Below are positions 34,512-44,203 of a DNA stretch of 64,000 nt, one piece after another. Both the position numbers and the translations under genes were made by a program. The notes under the pieces are model-generated. The model was not told where the DNA came from. It was given only the letters and a program-made list of their open reading frames with translations, and did not search any database. The stretch spans positions 190,933 through 254,932 of the forward strand of contig CAZWGA010000001.1 in NCBI GenBank assembly GCA_964633285.1, given 5' to 3'. This stretch comes from 20CM-2-55-15 sp964633285. GTDB taxonomy: Bacteria > Acidobacteriota > Terriglobia > 20CM-2-55-15. Each line of letters begins with the position of its first letter. The first letter of the stretch is position 1.

Positions 34512-35695
34512 AAATAGCTCTTGGGATCAGCGGCGGAATTGCGTGTTACAAGGCGGCCGAGATCGTCCGCCGGCTACAGGATCGTGACGCCGAAGTAACT
34601 GTCCTGATGACAAAGGGCGCCACGCAATTTGTTACGCCACTGACTTTCCGGGCTCTTTCAGGCAACAAAGTTTATGTCGACATGTTCGAAGGCGGCCGAT
34701 CCGGTGAGGATTTCGAAGGCGCGTTCGACCACATTCTTGTTGCCCAATCCATCGATTTGTTTCTGATCGCTCCCGCAACCGCAGACTGCATCGCGCGGCT
34801 GGCCGCGGGTCTCGCGGATGATTTCCTGACGACATTTCATCTGGCCGTAACGGCTCCAATGGTGATCGCTCCCGCGATGAACACTCGCATGTGGGAGCAT
34901 GCTTCGGTTCAGGCGAATTTGCGCACCTTGCGGAACCGCGGAGTTCACATCATCGATCCTGACACCGGACGAATGGCATGCCGCACGTATGGTCCCGGCC
35001 GCCTAGCTTCGGTGGAAGATATCGTGGAGTACGTCATGACCTTGAGCGGCCGGGCTCGCGATCTCGAAGGACGCAAGATCGTCGTGACTGCCGGACCCAC
35101 CGTTGAAGACATCGATCCGGTACGATACATCAGCAATCGTTCATCAGGAAAAATGGGATTCGCCATCGCTAACGCCGCGCGCAATCGCGGCGCCAATGTG
35201 ATTCTTGTTTCCGGTCCCTCGGAACTCGAGTTTCCGGCAACGATTCGCGTACGGACGACGGAAGAGATGCGCCGGGCTGTACTGGACAATGCCGCGGACG
35301 CCGATGTCGTCATCAAGGCTGCAGCGCCGCTGGATTTTCGTCCGAAGAATGTGGCGCAACAGAAGATCAAAAAAAAGAATTCGGATCTGATTCTCGAGCT
35401 CGAACCGGCGAAAGATATTCTCAAGGAACTGGGCAGCCGAAAGAACGGCAAGATTCTCGTTGGTTTTGCAGCCGAAACCGAGAATCACATCAAGAACGGC
35501 AGAGAAAAGCTCAGAGCGAAAAACCTCGATTTGATCGTCGTCAATCCCGTAAGTGGTCCTGATTCGGCCTTCGACAGCGATATGAATCACGCGACAATCA
35601 TTGATGCGTCCGGCCAGACTGAGGAGATTCCTCTTGTCAGCAAACAGGTCATGGCCGACAAAATCCTGGATCGCGTGGTGCAATTGCTGAAATGA
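34508..35695 (+). CDS. coaBC: Bifunctional phosphopantothenoylcysteine decarboxylase/phosphopantothenate-cysteine ligase
   Basis: Two steps of coenzyme A synthesis in one 395-residue protein. The N-terminal flavoprotein CoaC has GISGGIACYKAAEIVRRL, the PAMN motif (IAPAMNTRMW) and the active-site Cys in GRMACRTYGPGRLA. The C-terminal CoaB part shows VTAGPTVEDIDPVRYISNRS and KAAAPLDFRPKN. It overlaps the rpoZ stop by 4 nt and the UDG start by 4 nt. Confidence 0.96.
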   Translation: MKIALGISGGIACYKAAEIVRRLQDRDAEVTVLMTKGATQFVTPLTFRALSGNKVYVDMFEGGRSGEDFEGAFDHILVAQSIDLFLIAPATADCIARLAAGLADDFLTTFHLAVTAPMVIAPAMNTRMWEHASVQANLRTLRNRGVHIIDPDTGRMACRTYGPGRLASVEDIVEYVMTLSGRARDLEGRKIVVTAGPTVEDIDPVRYISNRSSGKMGFAIANAARNRGANVILVSGPSELEFPATIRVRTTEEMRRAVLDNAADADVVIKAAAPLDFRPKNVAQQKIKKKNSDLILELEPAKDILKELGSRKNGKILVGFAAETENHIKNGREKLRAKNLDLIVVNPVSGPDSAFDSDMNHATIIDASGQTEEIPLVSKQVMADKILDRVVQLLK

Positions 35696-36372
35696 ACAAC
35701 AATGAAATCGCCTGCCAGCTTCAATTCTTTCGAGACATCGGTGTGGAAACTCTTTCTGCAGGGGAGGCCGGCGACCGCCCGGGCGTTTATCGAGCACCTT
35801 TGCAGGTGAGCGAAGGACCCAAACTTGAGGATATTCGCGCAGAAATCGGCGACTGCCAGCGCTGCAAGCTCCATCCCACGCGAACCAACATTGTGTTCGG
35901 CTCCGGCAATCCCAACGCGGAACTTGTCTTCGTCGGCGAAGCACCCGGCTATGACGAAGATCAGCAGGGTCTTCCCTTTGTCGGCCGCGCCGGCCAGCTT
36001 CTGACCAAAATCATCGAATCCATCGATATCAAGCGGGAAGATGTCTACATCTGCAACGTTCTAAAATGCCGCCCGCCCGAAAACCGCAATCCCGAACCGG
36101 ACGAAGTTGCATCGTGCAATCCCTTCATGAAAAAACAACTCGCCGCGATCCGGCCAAAGATCGTCTGCTGTCTCGGCACTTTCGCCGCTCAAACCGTTCT
36201 TCAAACCGCCTCTCCAATTTCCAAACTGCGCGGCAGGTTTTTCGATATGGACGGCATACGCGTGATTGCGACGTTTCATCCGGCTTACCTCTTGCGGTCG
36301 CCCGAGAAGAAGCGTGAAGTCTGGGAAGACATGAAGCAGATTCGCGCTGAACTATTCAGGCTGCGCTCCTGA
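35692..36372 (+). CDS. Uracil-DNA glycosylase, family 4 (iron-sulfur)
   Basis: Removes uracil from DNA. The 226-residue protein has FVGEAPGYDEDQQGLPFVGR (motif 1) and the C-terminal FHPAYLLRS (motif 3). Four cysteines fit the 4Fe-4S pattern: CQRC near the start of the domain and CRPPENRNPEPDEVASC. About 60 residues at the N-terminus precede the domain, longer than minimal members. Overlaps coaBC by 4 nt. Confidence 0.94.
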   Translation: MNNNEIACQLQFFRDIGVETLSAGEAGDRPGVYRAPLQVSEGPKLEDIRAEIGDCQRCKLHPTRTNIVFGSGNPNAELVFVGEAPGYDEDQQGLPFVGRAGQLLTKIIESIDIKREDVYICNVLKCRPPENRNPEPDEVASCNPFMKKQLAAIRPKIVCCLGTFAAQTVLQTASPISKLRGRFFDMDGIRVIATFHPAYLLRSPEKKREVWEDMKQIRAELFRLRS

Positions 36373-36378
36373 CCTGCC

Positions 36379-38403
36379 ATGTACACGCACATCGCGGTGT
36401 GCCTGCCGCTGTTGCGGACATTTGTTTATGAATTGAACGAGCCCGCGGAAATCGGCTGCCGGGTCGTGGTTCCGTTTCGAAAACGCCACGTGGAAGGTTT
36501 CGTCACCGGCCTGACGAAGGAAGCGCCCCAGGGTTTCGAAGTCCACGCTGTTATAAAAGTGATCGATGCGACTCCCCTTGTCCGGCCTGACATTTTCAAG
36601 CTCTGCAAATGGATTTCGGAGTATTACGTATCGCCGTTTGGCGAGGTATTGAAGGGATCGCTGCCGCCGGGGATTACGGCAAAGCACTTTCAAGGCCGGC
36701 CGTCGCCTGGGGCTACAGCGCCGCGTTCTCCCGGGGGAAAAGGGCATCGCGCCGAAAGCGCGCGGGGTAAAGGTGGCCACACACCGTCTCTGCAGTTAAC
36801 GGCCGATCAGTCTCAAGCTCTCTCCGCTATCCTTTCCGCCAACGTTTTTCATCCGATTCTTCTTCACGGCGTCACCGGGAGCGGTAAGACTGAAATCTAC
36901 ATGCGTGCCGCCGAGCAACAGCTTGCCGCCGGCAATACAGCGCTGGTTCTCGTTCCTGAAATCGGGCTCACGCCCCAACTCACCGACCGCTTCGCCGAGC
37001 GCTTCCCAGGCAGGACGGCAATTCTTCACAGTTCTCTTACAAAGCGTCAGCGCATCGACGAATGGTTGCGCATTTATGCCGGCGACGCCTCCATTGTCAT
37101 CGGCACGCGTTCGGCAGTGTTTGCGCCCCTCGAGAATCTTGGCCTTATCGTGGTCGACGAGGAACACGAGACGAGTTACAAACAGGAAGAAGTTCCGCGC
37201 TACAGCGCGCGCGATACCGCCGTTATGCGCGCGAAACTCGCGGACGTTGCAGTGGTCCTTGGTTCCGCAACGCCTTCAATGGAATCTTTTCGTAATGCCG
37301 AATCCAGGAAGTATCAATACGTCACGCTCTCGAATCGTGTCGAAAACCGGCCTTTGCCGGATGTTGAAATCGTCAACATGCGAGAGGAGTATGCGGCCGA
37401 AGGCCGGCAGGTCGTTTTCGCGCGCCGCCTTCTTCAGGCTGTAGCCGCGCGGCTCGAACGCGGCGAGCAGACCATGATTCTGCTCAACCGACGCGGTTAT
37501 GCGGCATTTCTGCTCTGCCGTCACTGCGGCTATACCTTTCAGTGCACTTCATGCAGCGTTGCGATGACGTATCATCGCTCGATCGACAAGCTCCTTTGCC
37601 ACTATTGCGGACTGGCGAAACGTCCGCCGTCACGATGCCCGGAATGCGACAGCGAGTACATCCATTATGTCGGGGAGGGGACGGAACGTCTCGAGGCGGA
37701 ATTGAAAAACGCGTTTCCGGACGCAAGAATCGGCAGGCTCGACCGGGACACGATGCGGCACATCCGCGATTTTGAGCGTGTGCTGGGAGGATTTCGTAAA
37801 GGCGATATCGATATTCTTGCCGGTACCCAGATGATTGCGAAGGGTCACGATTTTCCGAGAGTCACTCTGGTGGGTGTTATCGGTGCCGATGCGCCGCTCG
37901 CACTTCCCGATTTTCGGGCAGCCGAGCGCACATTTCAATTGCTGACGCAGGTTGCCGGCCGCTCTGGCCGGGGCGATCAGCCCGGTCAGGTGATTGTGCA
38001 GAGTTACTTTCCGGACCACTACACGTTTCAGCTCGCCGTGACGCAGCGTTTTGAAGATTTTTACGCGCGCGAATCGCGTTATCGAAAAGCGATGTTCTAT
38101 CCGCCTTTCGCTTCGCTTGCCGGAATAATGGTCACCGACAGGGATCCCGGCCGTGCTCAAAGCATGGCGCGTGATGTGGCGAAGTTTCTGGATTCGCTTC
38201 GCTCCAATGCCATTCGAATACTCGGCCCGGCGCCCGCGCCTCTCGAACGTCTGAAACGCGTTCACCGGCACCAGCTTCTGATCAAGTCGTCGTCACGCGC
38301 AGCCCTTCATACCATTCTCGAGCGTTTGCAGATGTACATTGAGGAGAAGAAAATCGGTGCGACAAAAGTGATCGTGGATGTCGATCCCGTGTCGCTGCTG
38401 TAG
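36379..38403 (+). CDS. priA: Primosomal protein N' (PriA helicase), apparently without winged-helix domain
   Basis: PriA restarts stalled forks. The 674-residue protein has a 3'-end-binding domain (1-97), the helicase core with Walker A GVTGSGKTEIY (164-174), DEEH in VVDEEHETSYKQ, the zinc-binding insertion (CRHCGYTFQCTSCSVAMTYH, CHYCGLAKRPPSRCPECD) and motif VI VAGRSGRG. Between 98 and 138, where the winged-helix domain of about 70 residues normally lies, there is only a Gly/Pro/Arg-rich low-complexity linker encoded by palindrome-containing DNA (36721-36770). Total length is 58 residues short of the E. coli protein. Confidence 0.95.
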   Translation: MYTHIAVCLPLLRTFVYELNEPAEIGCRVVVPFRKRHVEGFVTGLTKEAPQGFEVHAVIKVIDATPLVRPDIFKLCKWISEYYVSPFGEVLKGSLPPGITAKHFQGRPSPGATAPRSPGGKGHRAESARGKGGHTPSLQLTADQSQALSAILSANVFHPILLHGVTGSGKTEIYMRAAEQQLAAGNTALVLVPEIGLTPQLTDRFAERFPGRTAILHSSLTKRQRIDEWLRIYAGDASIVIGTRSAVFAPLENLGLIVVDEEHETSYKQEEVPRYSARDTAVMRAKLADVAVVLGSATPSMESFRNAESRKYQYVTLSNRVENRPLPDVEIVNMREEYAAEGRQVVFARRLLQAVAARLERGEQTMILLNRRGYAAFLLCRHCGYTFQCTSCSVAMTYHRSIDKLLCHYCGLAKRPPSRCPECDSEYIHYVGEGTERLEAELKNAFPDARIGRLDRDTMRHIRDFERVLGGFRKGDIDILAGTQMIAKGHDFPRVTLVGVIGADAPLALPDFRAAERTFQLLTQVAGRSGRGDQPGQVIVQSYFPDHYTFQLAVTQRFEDFYARESRYRKAMFYPPFASLAGIMVTDRDPGRAQSMARDVAKFLDSLRSNAIRILGPAPAPLERLKRVHRHQLLIKSSSRAALHTILERLQMYIEEKKIGATKVIVDVDPVSLL

Positions 38404-38407
38404 TTGG

Positions 38408-38428
38408 AAAAAACGGGAACACGTCCCG
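38408..38428 (-). terminator. Rho-independent terminator of the TonB-dependent receptor gene
   Basis: Read on the minus strand, CGGGA and TCCCG (38428-38424 and 38418-38414) form a stem around a 5-nt loop and are followed by six Ts (38413-38408). It lies just past the receptor stop and between two convergent genes. Confidence 0.7.
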
Positions 38429-38434
38429 ATATTT

Positions 38435-41400
38435 CTAATAAATGATCTTCAGTCCCAATTGAATTTGCCGTGACAGCGTTGCCGTCGACGTGATCAATCC
38501 CGCCGATGGGCTTGGCGCAGTTCCCGAGAACGCGATGGGATTAGGGTTTCCCAGATTCGTATGGTTGAAGGCGTTGAAAAACTCCGCCCTGAACTGCAGG
38601 CCGACGCGTTCGGAGAGGCTCGTATTCTTAGACATGGATAGATCCACATTGGCAAGGCCCGGGCCTCGCAGAACGCCGCGGCCCAGGTCTCCCCAGGTTC
38701 CAACTGCCGGCACCACAAAAGCCTGTGGATCGTACCACCGGCCTTGTGCGCGCAAGACCTCCCGGCCGCTGACGGGACCGGTGAACGACGCATTTCGGAA
38801 CGGACGGTCGGGATTTCGCGTGTTTCCGTCGCCAGACCTGTTCGATCCAACAGTCGGCGTCAATGGAAAACCGCTCAACAGCGTGGTGATTCCATTCACT
38901 TGCCAGCCGCCGGCGAGCTTGTTTCGAAGTCCCACGCCTTTGGCGTCGCCGAAAGGAAATTCGTAATGAGCCGAAATACTGGCCTGGCTGGTTGGAGTCA
39001 GCGCGGATGGGCCCCAGTCGCGCCGCAAATCGTTCCGGTCCAAAATCATTTGCGATTGATTGTTTGCCTGCGCTCCCGTTAATCCTGAATTCGTGTCGAG
39101 GTTTTTCGCCCATGTGTAGTTTGCTCTGAATTGAAGCCGGCGCGTGAGCCGCCGATTCACTTCCACCTGCAGCGCGTTGTAGCTGCTGTTTCCTTCAGTC
39201 AGCCAGAAGAATCCGGCGGAGACGTATGGATTGGGCCGCAATTGCACGGGGATGTACTGCGCTCCCTGGGAAACCGTCGACTGCAAAGCGGCATTCGTGG
39301 GCGCCGCTGCTGCGGCATTGCCTCCAGCTCTGCATCCGCCGGCCGTGGAGCAGATCTGCGCCGCGACGGTATTCGGATCGACGCTGAGCAGGCCGTGATA
39401 ACCGAACGATCCAACATAGCCAACGCGAATCGCTGTATTGGAAGTGAGCTGCTGCTCAACCGTCAGGTTCCATTCCTCTACTGTGGGTGTTTTCGCCACG
39501 GCGTCGATTCCCTGGGGCGCGAATGTCGTGCAAGGTTGAGGAATTCCAAGGCCGCACGATCGCGGCGGCAGGACGCCTTTTTGAAACGGAATGCTGTTGT
39601 TCGTGCTGGTGAAGTTAAACAATGAACCTGAATATGCAGCGGAGCCGTTGTAAGGAGGAAGCGCGTTGATCAGGAATGCGAGATTGTCGATCAATGTGTA
39701 ATAGGTTCCGAAACCGGCGCGGATGGCAGTCTTTCCTTTTCCGAAAGGATCCCACGCCAATGCCACCCTCGGACCGAACAAACGCTTCGCGTTGTTCCCC
39801 GTATAAACGGAATCTGCCACTCGCGGGTCGGTCACAAGCACACCCTGCGCATCGGTGATGTAATTAGCTGCTTTTCCCGCCACTTCATTCCAGCCCGTTG
39901 AGAATTCGTGGCGGATTCCCACTCGCAGCGTGAGGTTTTGCCGAAGACGCATCGCGTCTTCCAGGTACCAGGCGCCGAACAGGCTTCTCCAGCCTAATTC
40001 CGTCGTCGTTGGCACGATTTGAAAATTACTGGTGGTTCCCTGGAGAAATGTCGTTAGAGTCGCGAACGTTGCCAGCCCCAGGCGGCGCGATGCGATATCT
40101 TCGTTATCCTGCATCCGCTGAAACCACGCGCCGAGATTGATCTGATGGATTCCCCGGCTGATCTGCAATCCGTCCGAGTACGTAAAGAGGTTTCGATGAT
40201 TGCGGGATCCGGAAGCAACGTTGGGACCTGCCGCCGTTATTGCTGCCGCGCCGGTTCCTGCTGCGCCGCCTCCGATAGTCAGTCCACCCGGTCCCGCGCC
40301 GGCGACGAAGGAAACGTTCGCTGGAAACGAAGTGAATGCGAACGAATCGAAACCATAGGAAGAGCGGGAGAATCCGGCAGTGAACGTATTTAAGACTCGC
40401 GGCGAAAAGATGTGAGAGTGCCGCACGCTCGCCACTTGCGTCCGCAGCGTTGAGTACGATCCGAACAGCGGATCAGCCACAGGCGTCAGGTTATTGCTGT
40501 TGTCGATCGTGTAACTCAGCGAAAGCGAGTCCTGATCCCGAAGGTTGTAATCGCCGCGCATCGTGCTGAAATCTTCATTGATCGCTTGCTTTGGAGAATT
40601 GTACGAATACGCCGTGCCCGTCGGCAGTCCATTCAAAAGAATCTCCGAGCCATTCGGCTGCGGCCATAAAGAGGTGAATGGCAACATCGCCTGATTCAGA
40701 CCTGTAACGGGCGTGTAGACGCCCGCTGCATTCGGCAGAAGACCCAGGCGCGCCTGCGGGTCGGGAACAACAGAGACATTGCTGACTCCGTAGCGGTACC
40801 GGAATCCCTCATAGTTTGAAAAGGCGAAAAGCTTATCCTTCTTGATCGGGCCTCCCACGGCAAAGCCAAACTGATTCCGCTGGAGCGGAGGAATCGTCGC
40901 CTGATCGAAGGGATTGCGCGCATCCATCGCGCTGTTGCGCAGGAATTCGAAAACCGATCCGTGCAGTTGATTGGTTCCCGACTGCGTCACGATGCTCACC
41001 TGGGCGCCCGCGCGTTTTCCGTACTCCGCCGAATATGTTCCGGTCAGCACATTGAATTCACGAACCGCGTCGATTCCCAGCAACTGCCCGCTCACGCCGC
41101 CGGGTGTGACCGCGAGCTGGCTCGACCCGGTGTACTCGACGCCGTTCAAGAGGAACATATTCTCGAGCGGCCGCCGGCCTGCAACGGAGAATGTGTTGCC
41201 GTTACTTGTTGTCGTGTTCGGACTCTTCAGCACGTAGTTGACGGAACCTGGATTCAGCGCGATCAGGTTATCGAAACTGCGTCCGTTGAGAGGGAGATCT
41301 TTCACTTCGCGTTCGCCAACGAGTCCGGAAATGGACGCCGTCGTCGTGTCGATGATTGCAACATCGGCGGCGACCGTCACCTCCTGAGTCACTTGTCCCA

Positions 41401-41743
41401 CGTCGAGCTTCAGGTTTACGACTGCGTCCTGGCCTACGACCAGAGTGATTCCCGTTCGAACGGCCGACTTGAAGCCCGGTTTCTCCGCTCGGACTTCCTG
41501 CGGACCAACGGGAAGAGAGAGCGCTCGGTAATTTCCCGTCTCGTCGGTTGTCACCGTTCGCGTGGAACCGGTTTCGAGGTTCTTCACTGTTACGGTCGCT
41601 CCGCCCACGGCCGCGCCGCTCGGATCTTCGACCTTTCCCGTCATGCTCGCGTTCACTTGAGCGCTTGCCGATTGCGGTCCGGTCAGAAGAAATAAAGCGC
41701 CCAGAACAAGGCTCACCCACCCGCTGAATTGCCGAATCCTCAT
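38435..41743 (-). CDS. Oar-like TonB-dependent outer-membrane receptor
   Basis: A 1102-residue protein with a signal peptide (LVLGALFLLTGPQSASAQ), an N-terminal carboxypeptidase-regulatory-like beta domain (VNASMTGKVEDPSGAAVGGA, about 30-110), a plug domain (about 130-240; LPLNGRSFDNLIALNPG, FSVAGRRPLENMFLLNG) and a long beta-barrel to the C-terminal aromatic residue (IQLGLKIIY). This architecture is greatly expanded in Acidobacteriota and probably imports polymers or siderophore-like ligands. The frame opens at 41803, but the ATG at 41743 has AGGAG 8 nt upstream and starts the leader. Ligand unknown; no hydrolase lies beside it. Confidence 0.93.
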   Translation of the reverse strand: MRIRQFSGWVSLVLGALFLLTGPQSASAQVNASMTGKVEDPSGAAVGGATVTVKNLETGSTRTVTTDETGNYRALSLPVGPQEVRAEKPGFKSAVRTGITLVVGQDAVVNLKLDVGQVTQEVTVAADVAIIDTTTASISGLVGEREVKDLPLNGRSFDNLIALNPGSVNYVLKSPNTTTSNGNTFSVAGRRPLENMFLLNGVEYTGSSQLAVTPGGVSGQLLGIDAVREFNVLTGTYSAEYGKRAGAQVSIVTQSGTNQLHGSVFEFLRNSAMDARNPFDQATIPPLQRNQFGFAVGGPIKKDKLFAFSNYEGFRYRYGVSNVSVVPDPQARLGLLPNAAGVYTPVTGLNQAMLPFTSLWPQPNGSEILLNGLPTGTAYSYNSPKQAINEDFSTMRGDYNLRDQDSLSLSYTIDNSNNLTPVADPLFGSYSTLRTQVASVRHSHIFSPRVLNTFTAGFSRSSYGFDSFAFTSFPANVSFVAGAGPGGLTIGGGAAGTGAAAITAAGPNVASGSRNHRNLFTYSDGLQISRGIHQINLGAWFQRMQDNEDIASRRLGLATFATLTTFLQGTTSNFQIVPTTTELGWRSLFGAWYLEDAMRLRQNLTLRVGIRHEFSTGWNEVAGKAANYITDAQGVLVTDPRVADSVYTGNNAKRLFGPRVALAWDPFGKGKTAIRAGFGTYYTLIDNLAFLINALPPYNGSAAYSGSLFNFTSTNNSIPFQKGVLPPRSCGLGIPQPCTTFAPQGIDAVAKTPTVEEWNLTVEQQLTSNTAIRVGYVGSFGYHGLLSVDPNTVAAQICSTAGGCRAGGNAAAAAPTNAALQSTVSQGAQYIPVQLRPNPYVSAGFFWLTEGNSSYNALQVEVNRRLTRRLQFRANYTWAKNLDTNSGLTGAQANNQSQMILDRNDLRRDWGPSALTPTSQASISAHYEFPFGDAKGVGLRNKLAGGWQVNGITTLLSGFPLTPTVGSNRSGDGNTRNPDRPFRNASFTGPVSGREVLRAQGRWYDPQAFVVPAVGTWGDLGRGVLRGPGLANVDLSMSKNTSLSERVGLQFRAEFFNAFNHTNLGNPNPIAFSGTAPSPSAGLITSTATLSRQIQLGLKIIY

Positions 41744-41773
41744 ATTTGAGACTCCTATTGTGATAGCGGCGGC

Positions 41774-41803
41774 AGTGTATCGAAAAAAATGAAGCACAGG
41801 CAA
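41774..41803 (-). promoter_or_regulatory. Candidate sigma-70 promoter of the receptor gene
   Basis: On the minus strand TTGCCT (41803-41798) and TACACT (41779-41774) are 18 nt apart, about 31 nt upstream of the receptor start codon. The -10 matches the consensus at four or more positions. Confidence 0.4.
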
Positions 41804-41857
41804 CCTTCGACGCTCAAACCGACTGCCGGTTGAACGCGTCGTGTAAACTGGCAGGGT

Positions 41858-42790
41858 ATGCAGCTACCTGCGGCGGTCGTATTGGTAAGACCTGTTTCGT
41901 TCGGCTTCAATCCGGATACAGCGCCATCATTCATGTTTCAGCGTGAAATCACGGATAACAGCCGCAAGGAAATTGAACGGCGCGCAAGGATGGAATTTGA
42001 CATTCTTGCCGGCCGGCTCCGCGATGCAGGCGTGGATGTGATTATCGTGGAAGACAAGGAGGAGCTCCAGACTCCGGATGCCGTCTTCCCGAATAATTGG
42101 GTCTCATTTCATCATGACGGCACGGTCGTGCTCTATCCAATGTTGGCGCCGAGCCGGCGGCCGGAGCGGCGACGGGACATCATCGACAAACTACAGGCGA
42201 GCGGGTTCCAGGTGTCTCGGGTCATCGACCTGACGCATCACGAAGACCAGGGACGATTTCTCGAAGGCACCGGCAGCGTTGTTTTCGACCATGCCGACAG
42301 GCTCGCTTACGCGGCAATCTCTCCCCGGACCCATGCGGACGTGTTGAGCGAGCTTTGCGGCACTCTGGGCTACAAGCCCGTCACATTCGAGGCGCTGCGT
42401 GAAAATGGCGATCCCGTTTTTCACACGGACATGATGGTGAGCATTGGCGATCGTTTCGTGATTTTCTGTGGTGAATCGATTGCGGATTCTTCGGAGCGGA
42501 AACGCGTGCTCGACAGCCTCAAATCCACCGGGCGGCAAATCATTTCGATCGATCTCAAACAAGTCGATCGATTTGCGGGCAACGTTCTTCAACTCCAATC
42601 GAAAAACGGCGGAACGGTTTTCGCCATTTCCACTGCCGCCTGCCTCGCGTTGCGTCCCGATCAACGCGAGGCTATCGAGAAGTTCTCGAAGATTGTGGAA
42701 TCACCTCTACCGCTGTTTGAAGGTATCGGCCGCGGCAGCGCCCGCTGCATGATGGCGGACGTCCACCTGCCGAGGATGGCCGAAGCCTGA
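41858..42790 (+). CDS. Arginine deiminase-related hydrolase, CtlX/DDAH type
   Basis: A 310-residue pentein-fold enzyme. Candidate catalytic residues are His189 in DPVFHTDMMVSIG and Cys297 in GSARCMMADVHLP; AVFPNNWVSF (76-85) and GRFLEGTGSVVFDH (132-145) are also family hallmarks. Relatives annotated CtlX are linked to citrulline use, and DDAH cleaves dimethylarginine; which substrate applies here cannot be told. No arginine or citrulline pathway genes adjoin it. Divergent from the receptor across a 114-nt gap. Confidence 0.85.
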   Translation: MQLPAAVVLVRPVSFGFNPDTAPSFMFQREITDNSRKEIERRARMEFDILAGRLRDAGVDVIIVEDKEELQTPDAVFPNNWVSFHHDGTVVLYPMLAPSRRPERRRDIIDKLQASGFQVSRVIDLTHHEDQGRFLEGTGSVVFDHADRLAYAAISPRTHADVLSELCGTLGYKPVTFEALRENGDPVFHTDMMVSIGDRFVIFCGESIADSSERKRVLDSLKSTGRQIISIDLKQVDRFAGNVLQLQSKNGGTVFAISTAACLALRPDQREAIEKFSKIVESPLPLFEGIGRGSARCMMADVHLPRMAEA

Positions 42791-42792
42791 AT

Positions 42793-43038
42793 TCAAGCCG
42801 CTTTGCGATGCGGACGTCTCCATTTCCATTCCCGCATTCCCGATTTCTGTGAGGGCTCCAGGGCGCCCGACTCGATCATCTCGACAATGACGCCTTCTTC
42901 CTCTTTTGATGCGGGTATCAGCCCTTCCAGCATCGCGACAGGCACTCCGTCCATGGTAAGCACGACGCGCTTTCCGGTCTTAATCGCGCGGAGCGCTTTT
43001 TTGAGATCGCCGGTCATTTCATAGCCGTCTGTACGCAT
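42793..43038 (-). CDS. Orphan antitoxin-like protein (Phd/YefM-like)
   Basis: An 81-residue protein, MRTDGYEMTGDLKKALRAIK then KRVVLTMDGVPVAMLEGL, which resembles the DNA-binding part of Phd/YefM antitoxins in layout. The open frame reaches 43332, but the ATG at 43038 gives the compact protein and avoids overlapping the next gene. No toxin gene is adjacent: upstream is an amino-acid enzyme and downstream a convergent hydrolase. It could be an orphan regulator. Confidence 0.6.
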   Translation of the reverse strand: MRTDGYEMTGDLKKALRAIKTGKRVVLTMDGVPVAMLEGLIPASKEEEGVIVEMIESGALEPSQKSGMREWKWRRPHRKAA

Positions 43039-43093
43039 GAGTTCCCCAAAATTAAAAGTGATCGAGACGGGATCGAAAAATACGGCGGGCTCG

Positions 43094-44203
43094 CTAGAAA
43101 AATGCGGGACCTGAGGCCCTTTCCATGATGTGCCATTCCTCTTCCACTGTTTCGCCGCGTACACAAAACAAGCGATCGTAGAGATTAACGGTCGGATCGC
43201 AATGAGGAGGAATAAACCGCAGCTTGTCGCCGAGCCGAATCTCGCGGGGCGGGTTCTCGAGAAAAAGGCGTCCATGTTCGTCGCCGGCGAATTCATACCG
43301 GATGCCGGCGATATCCAGCAACTCGGGACCAAAGGGCCGATCCGTGGAAAACGCTTTCAACCCGGCATCGACGATCGCCTTCGCGCCCGATCGATGAATG
43401 ACCGTGGCGAGCACCGACAATGCCGGCTTGAAATCCTCGTAGATGGCGCTGGTCCGGCCGCCGATTCTGCGATATTCGACATCCATGAAGACGTACGAAC
43501 CGGACTGTAATTCCGTAACGCCGTCGATTTCAGAATCGATGTTATAAGTTCCGGTGCTTGCTCCCGACAGGATTTGGACTGGATGTCCGTTCTGCCGGAG
43601 CAGATCCCGCGTCTCGGTTGCCAGGGCAAACGCACGTTGCGTGGCATCGCGCCGCGATTCAAATCCCGCCACGTGCGCGGCATGTCCGGCATATGCGCAA
43701 ATGCCTTTTAACTGAAGATTCTTTGATCGCGCAATGTGCTCCGCGAGTCGCAGCGCGGGCGTTCCCGGCTGAATGCCTGTACGGTTCTGGCCGATATCAA
43801 GATCGATAAGCACGCCAACTTGAACTTCGGCCTTGACGGCTGCGTCCTGCAGATCGTCGGCATTGCGCGCGTCGTCGACAACGACCATGGTTTCCGGAGC
43901 CTCTGAGACCACCTGCATCAACCGCGAGATCTTCGGCTCGCCCACCATTTCGCCTGTGATGAGGAGGCCGCGAATCCCTCCGCGCACCATGACTTCAGCT
44001 TCCGCGATCGTCGCCACGCATATGCCGATGGCACCCTTTTCAAGTTGCCGGCGCGCTATCCGGACACACTTGTGCGTCTTCGAATGTGGGCGCAGCGCCA
44101 CTTTCCGTTCGCGCGTAAACCCGCTCATACGATCGAGATTGGATTCCAGAACATCCCTGTCGACGACCAGGCATGGCGTCGGAAGATCATGGATTTTTTT
44201 CAC
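43094..44203 (-). CDS. PLP enzyme of the D-threonine aldolase/D-serine dehydratase family
   Basis: A 369-residue fold-type III PLP enzyme. The N-terminal alanine-racemase-like barrel carries the PLP lysine in RPHSKTHK (Lys42), and the C-terminal domain holds the metal site in IPPHCDPTVNLYD. Members cleave D-threonine or dehydrate D-serine using a divalent metal. Specificity between these cannot be read from sequence. The start is divergent from the next gene. Confidence 0.88.
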   Translation of the reverse strand: MKKIHDLPTPCLVVDRDVLESNLDRMSGFTRERKVALRPHSKTHKCVRIARRQLEKGAIGICVATIAEAEVMVRGGIRGLLITGEMVGEPKISRLMQVVSEAPETMVVVDDARNADDLQDAAVKAEVQVGVLIDLDIGQNRTGIQPGTPALRLAEHIARSKNLQLKGICAYAGHAAHVAGFESRRDATQRAFALATETRDLLRQNGHPVQILSGASTGTYNIDSEIDGVTELQSGSYVFMDVEYRRIGGRTSAIYEDFKPALSVLATVIHRSGAKAIVDAGLKAFSTDRPFGPELLDIAGIRYEFAGDEHGRLFLENPPREIRLGDKLRFIPPHCDPTVNLYDRLFCVRGETVEEEWHIMERASGPAFF

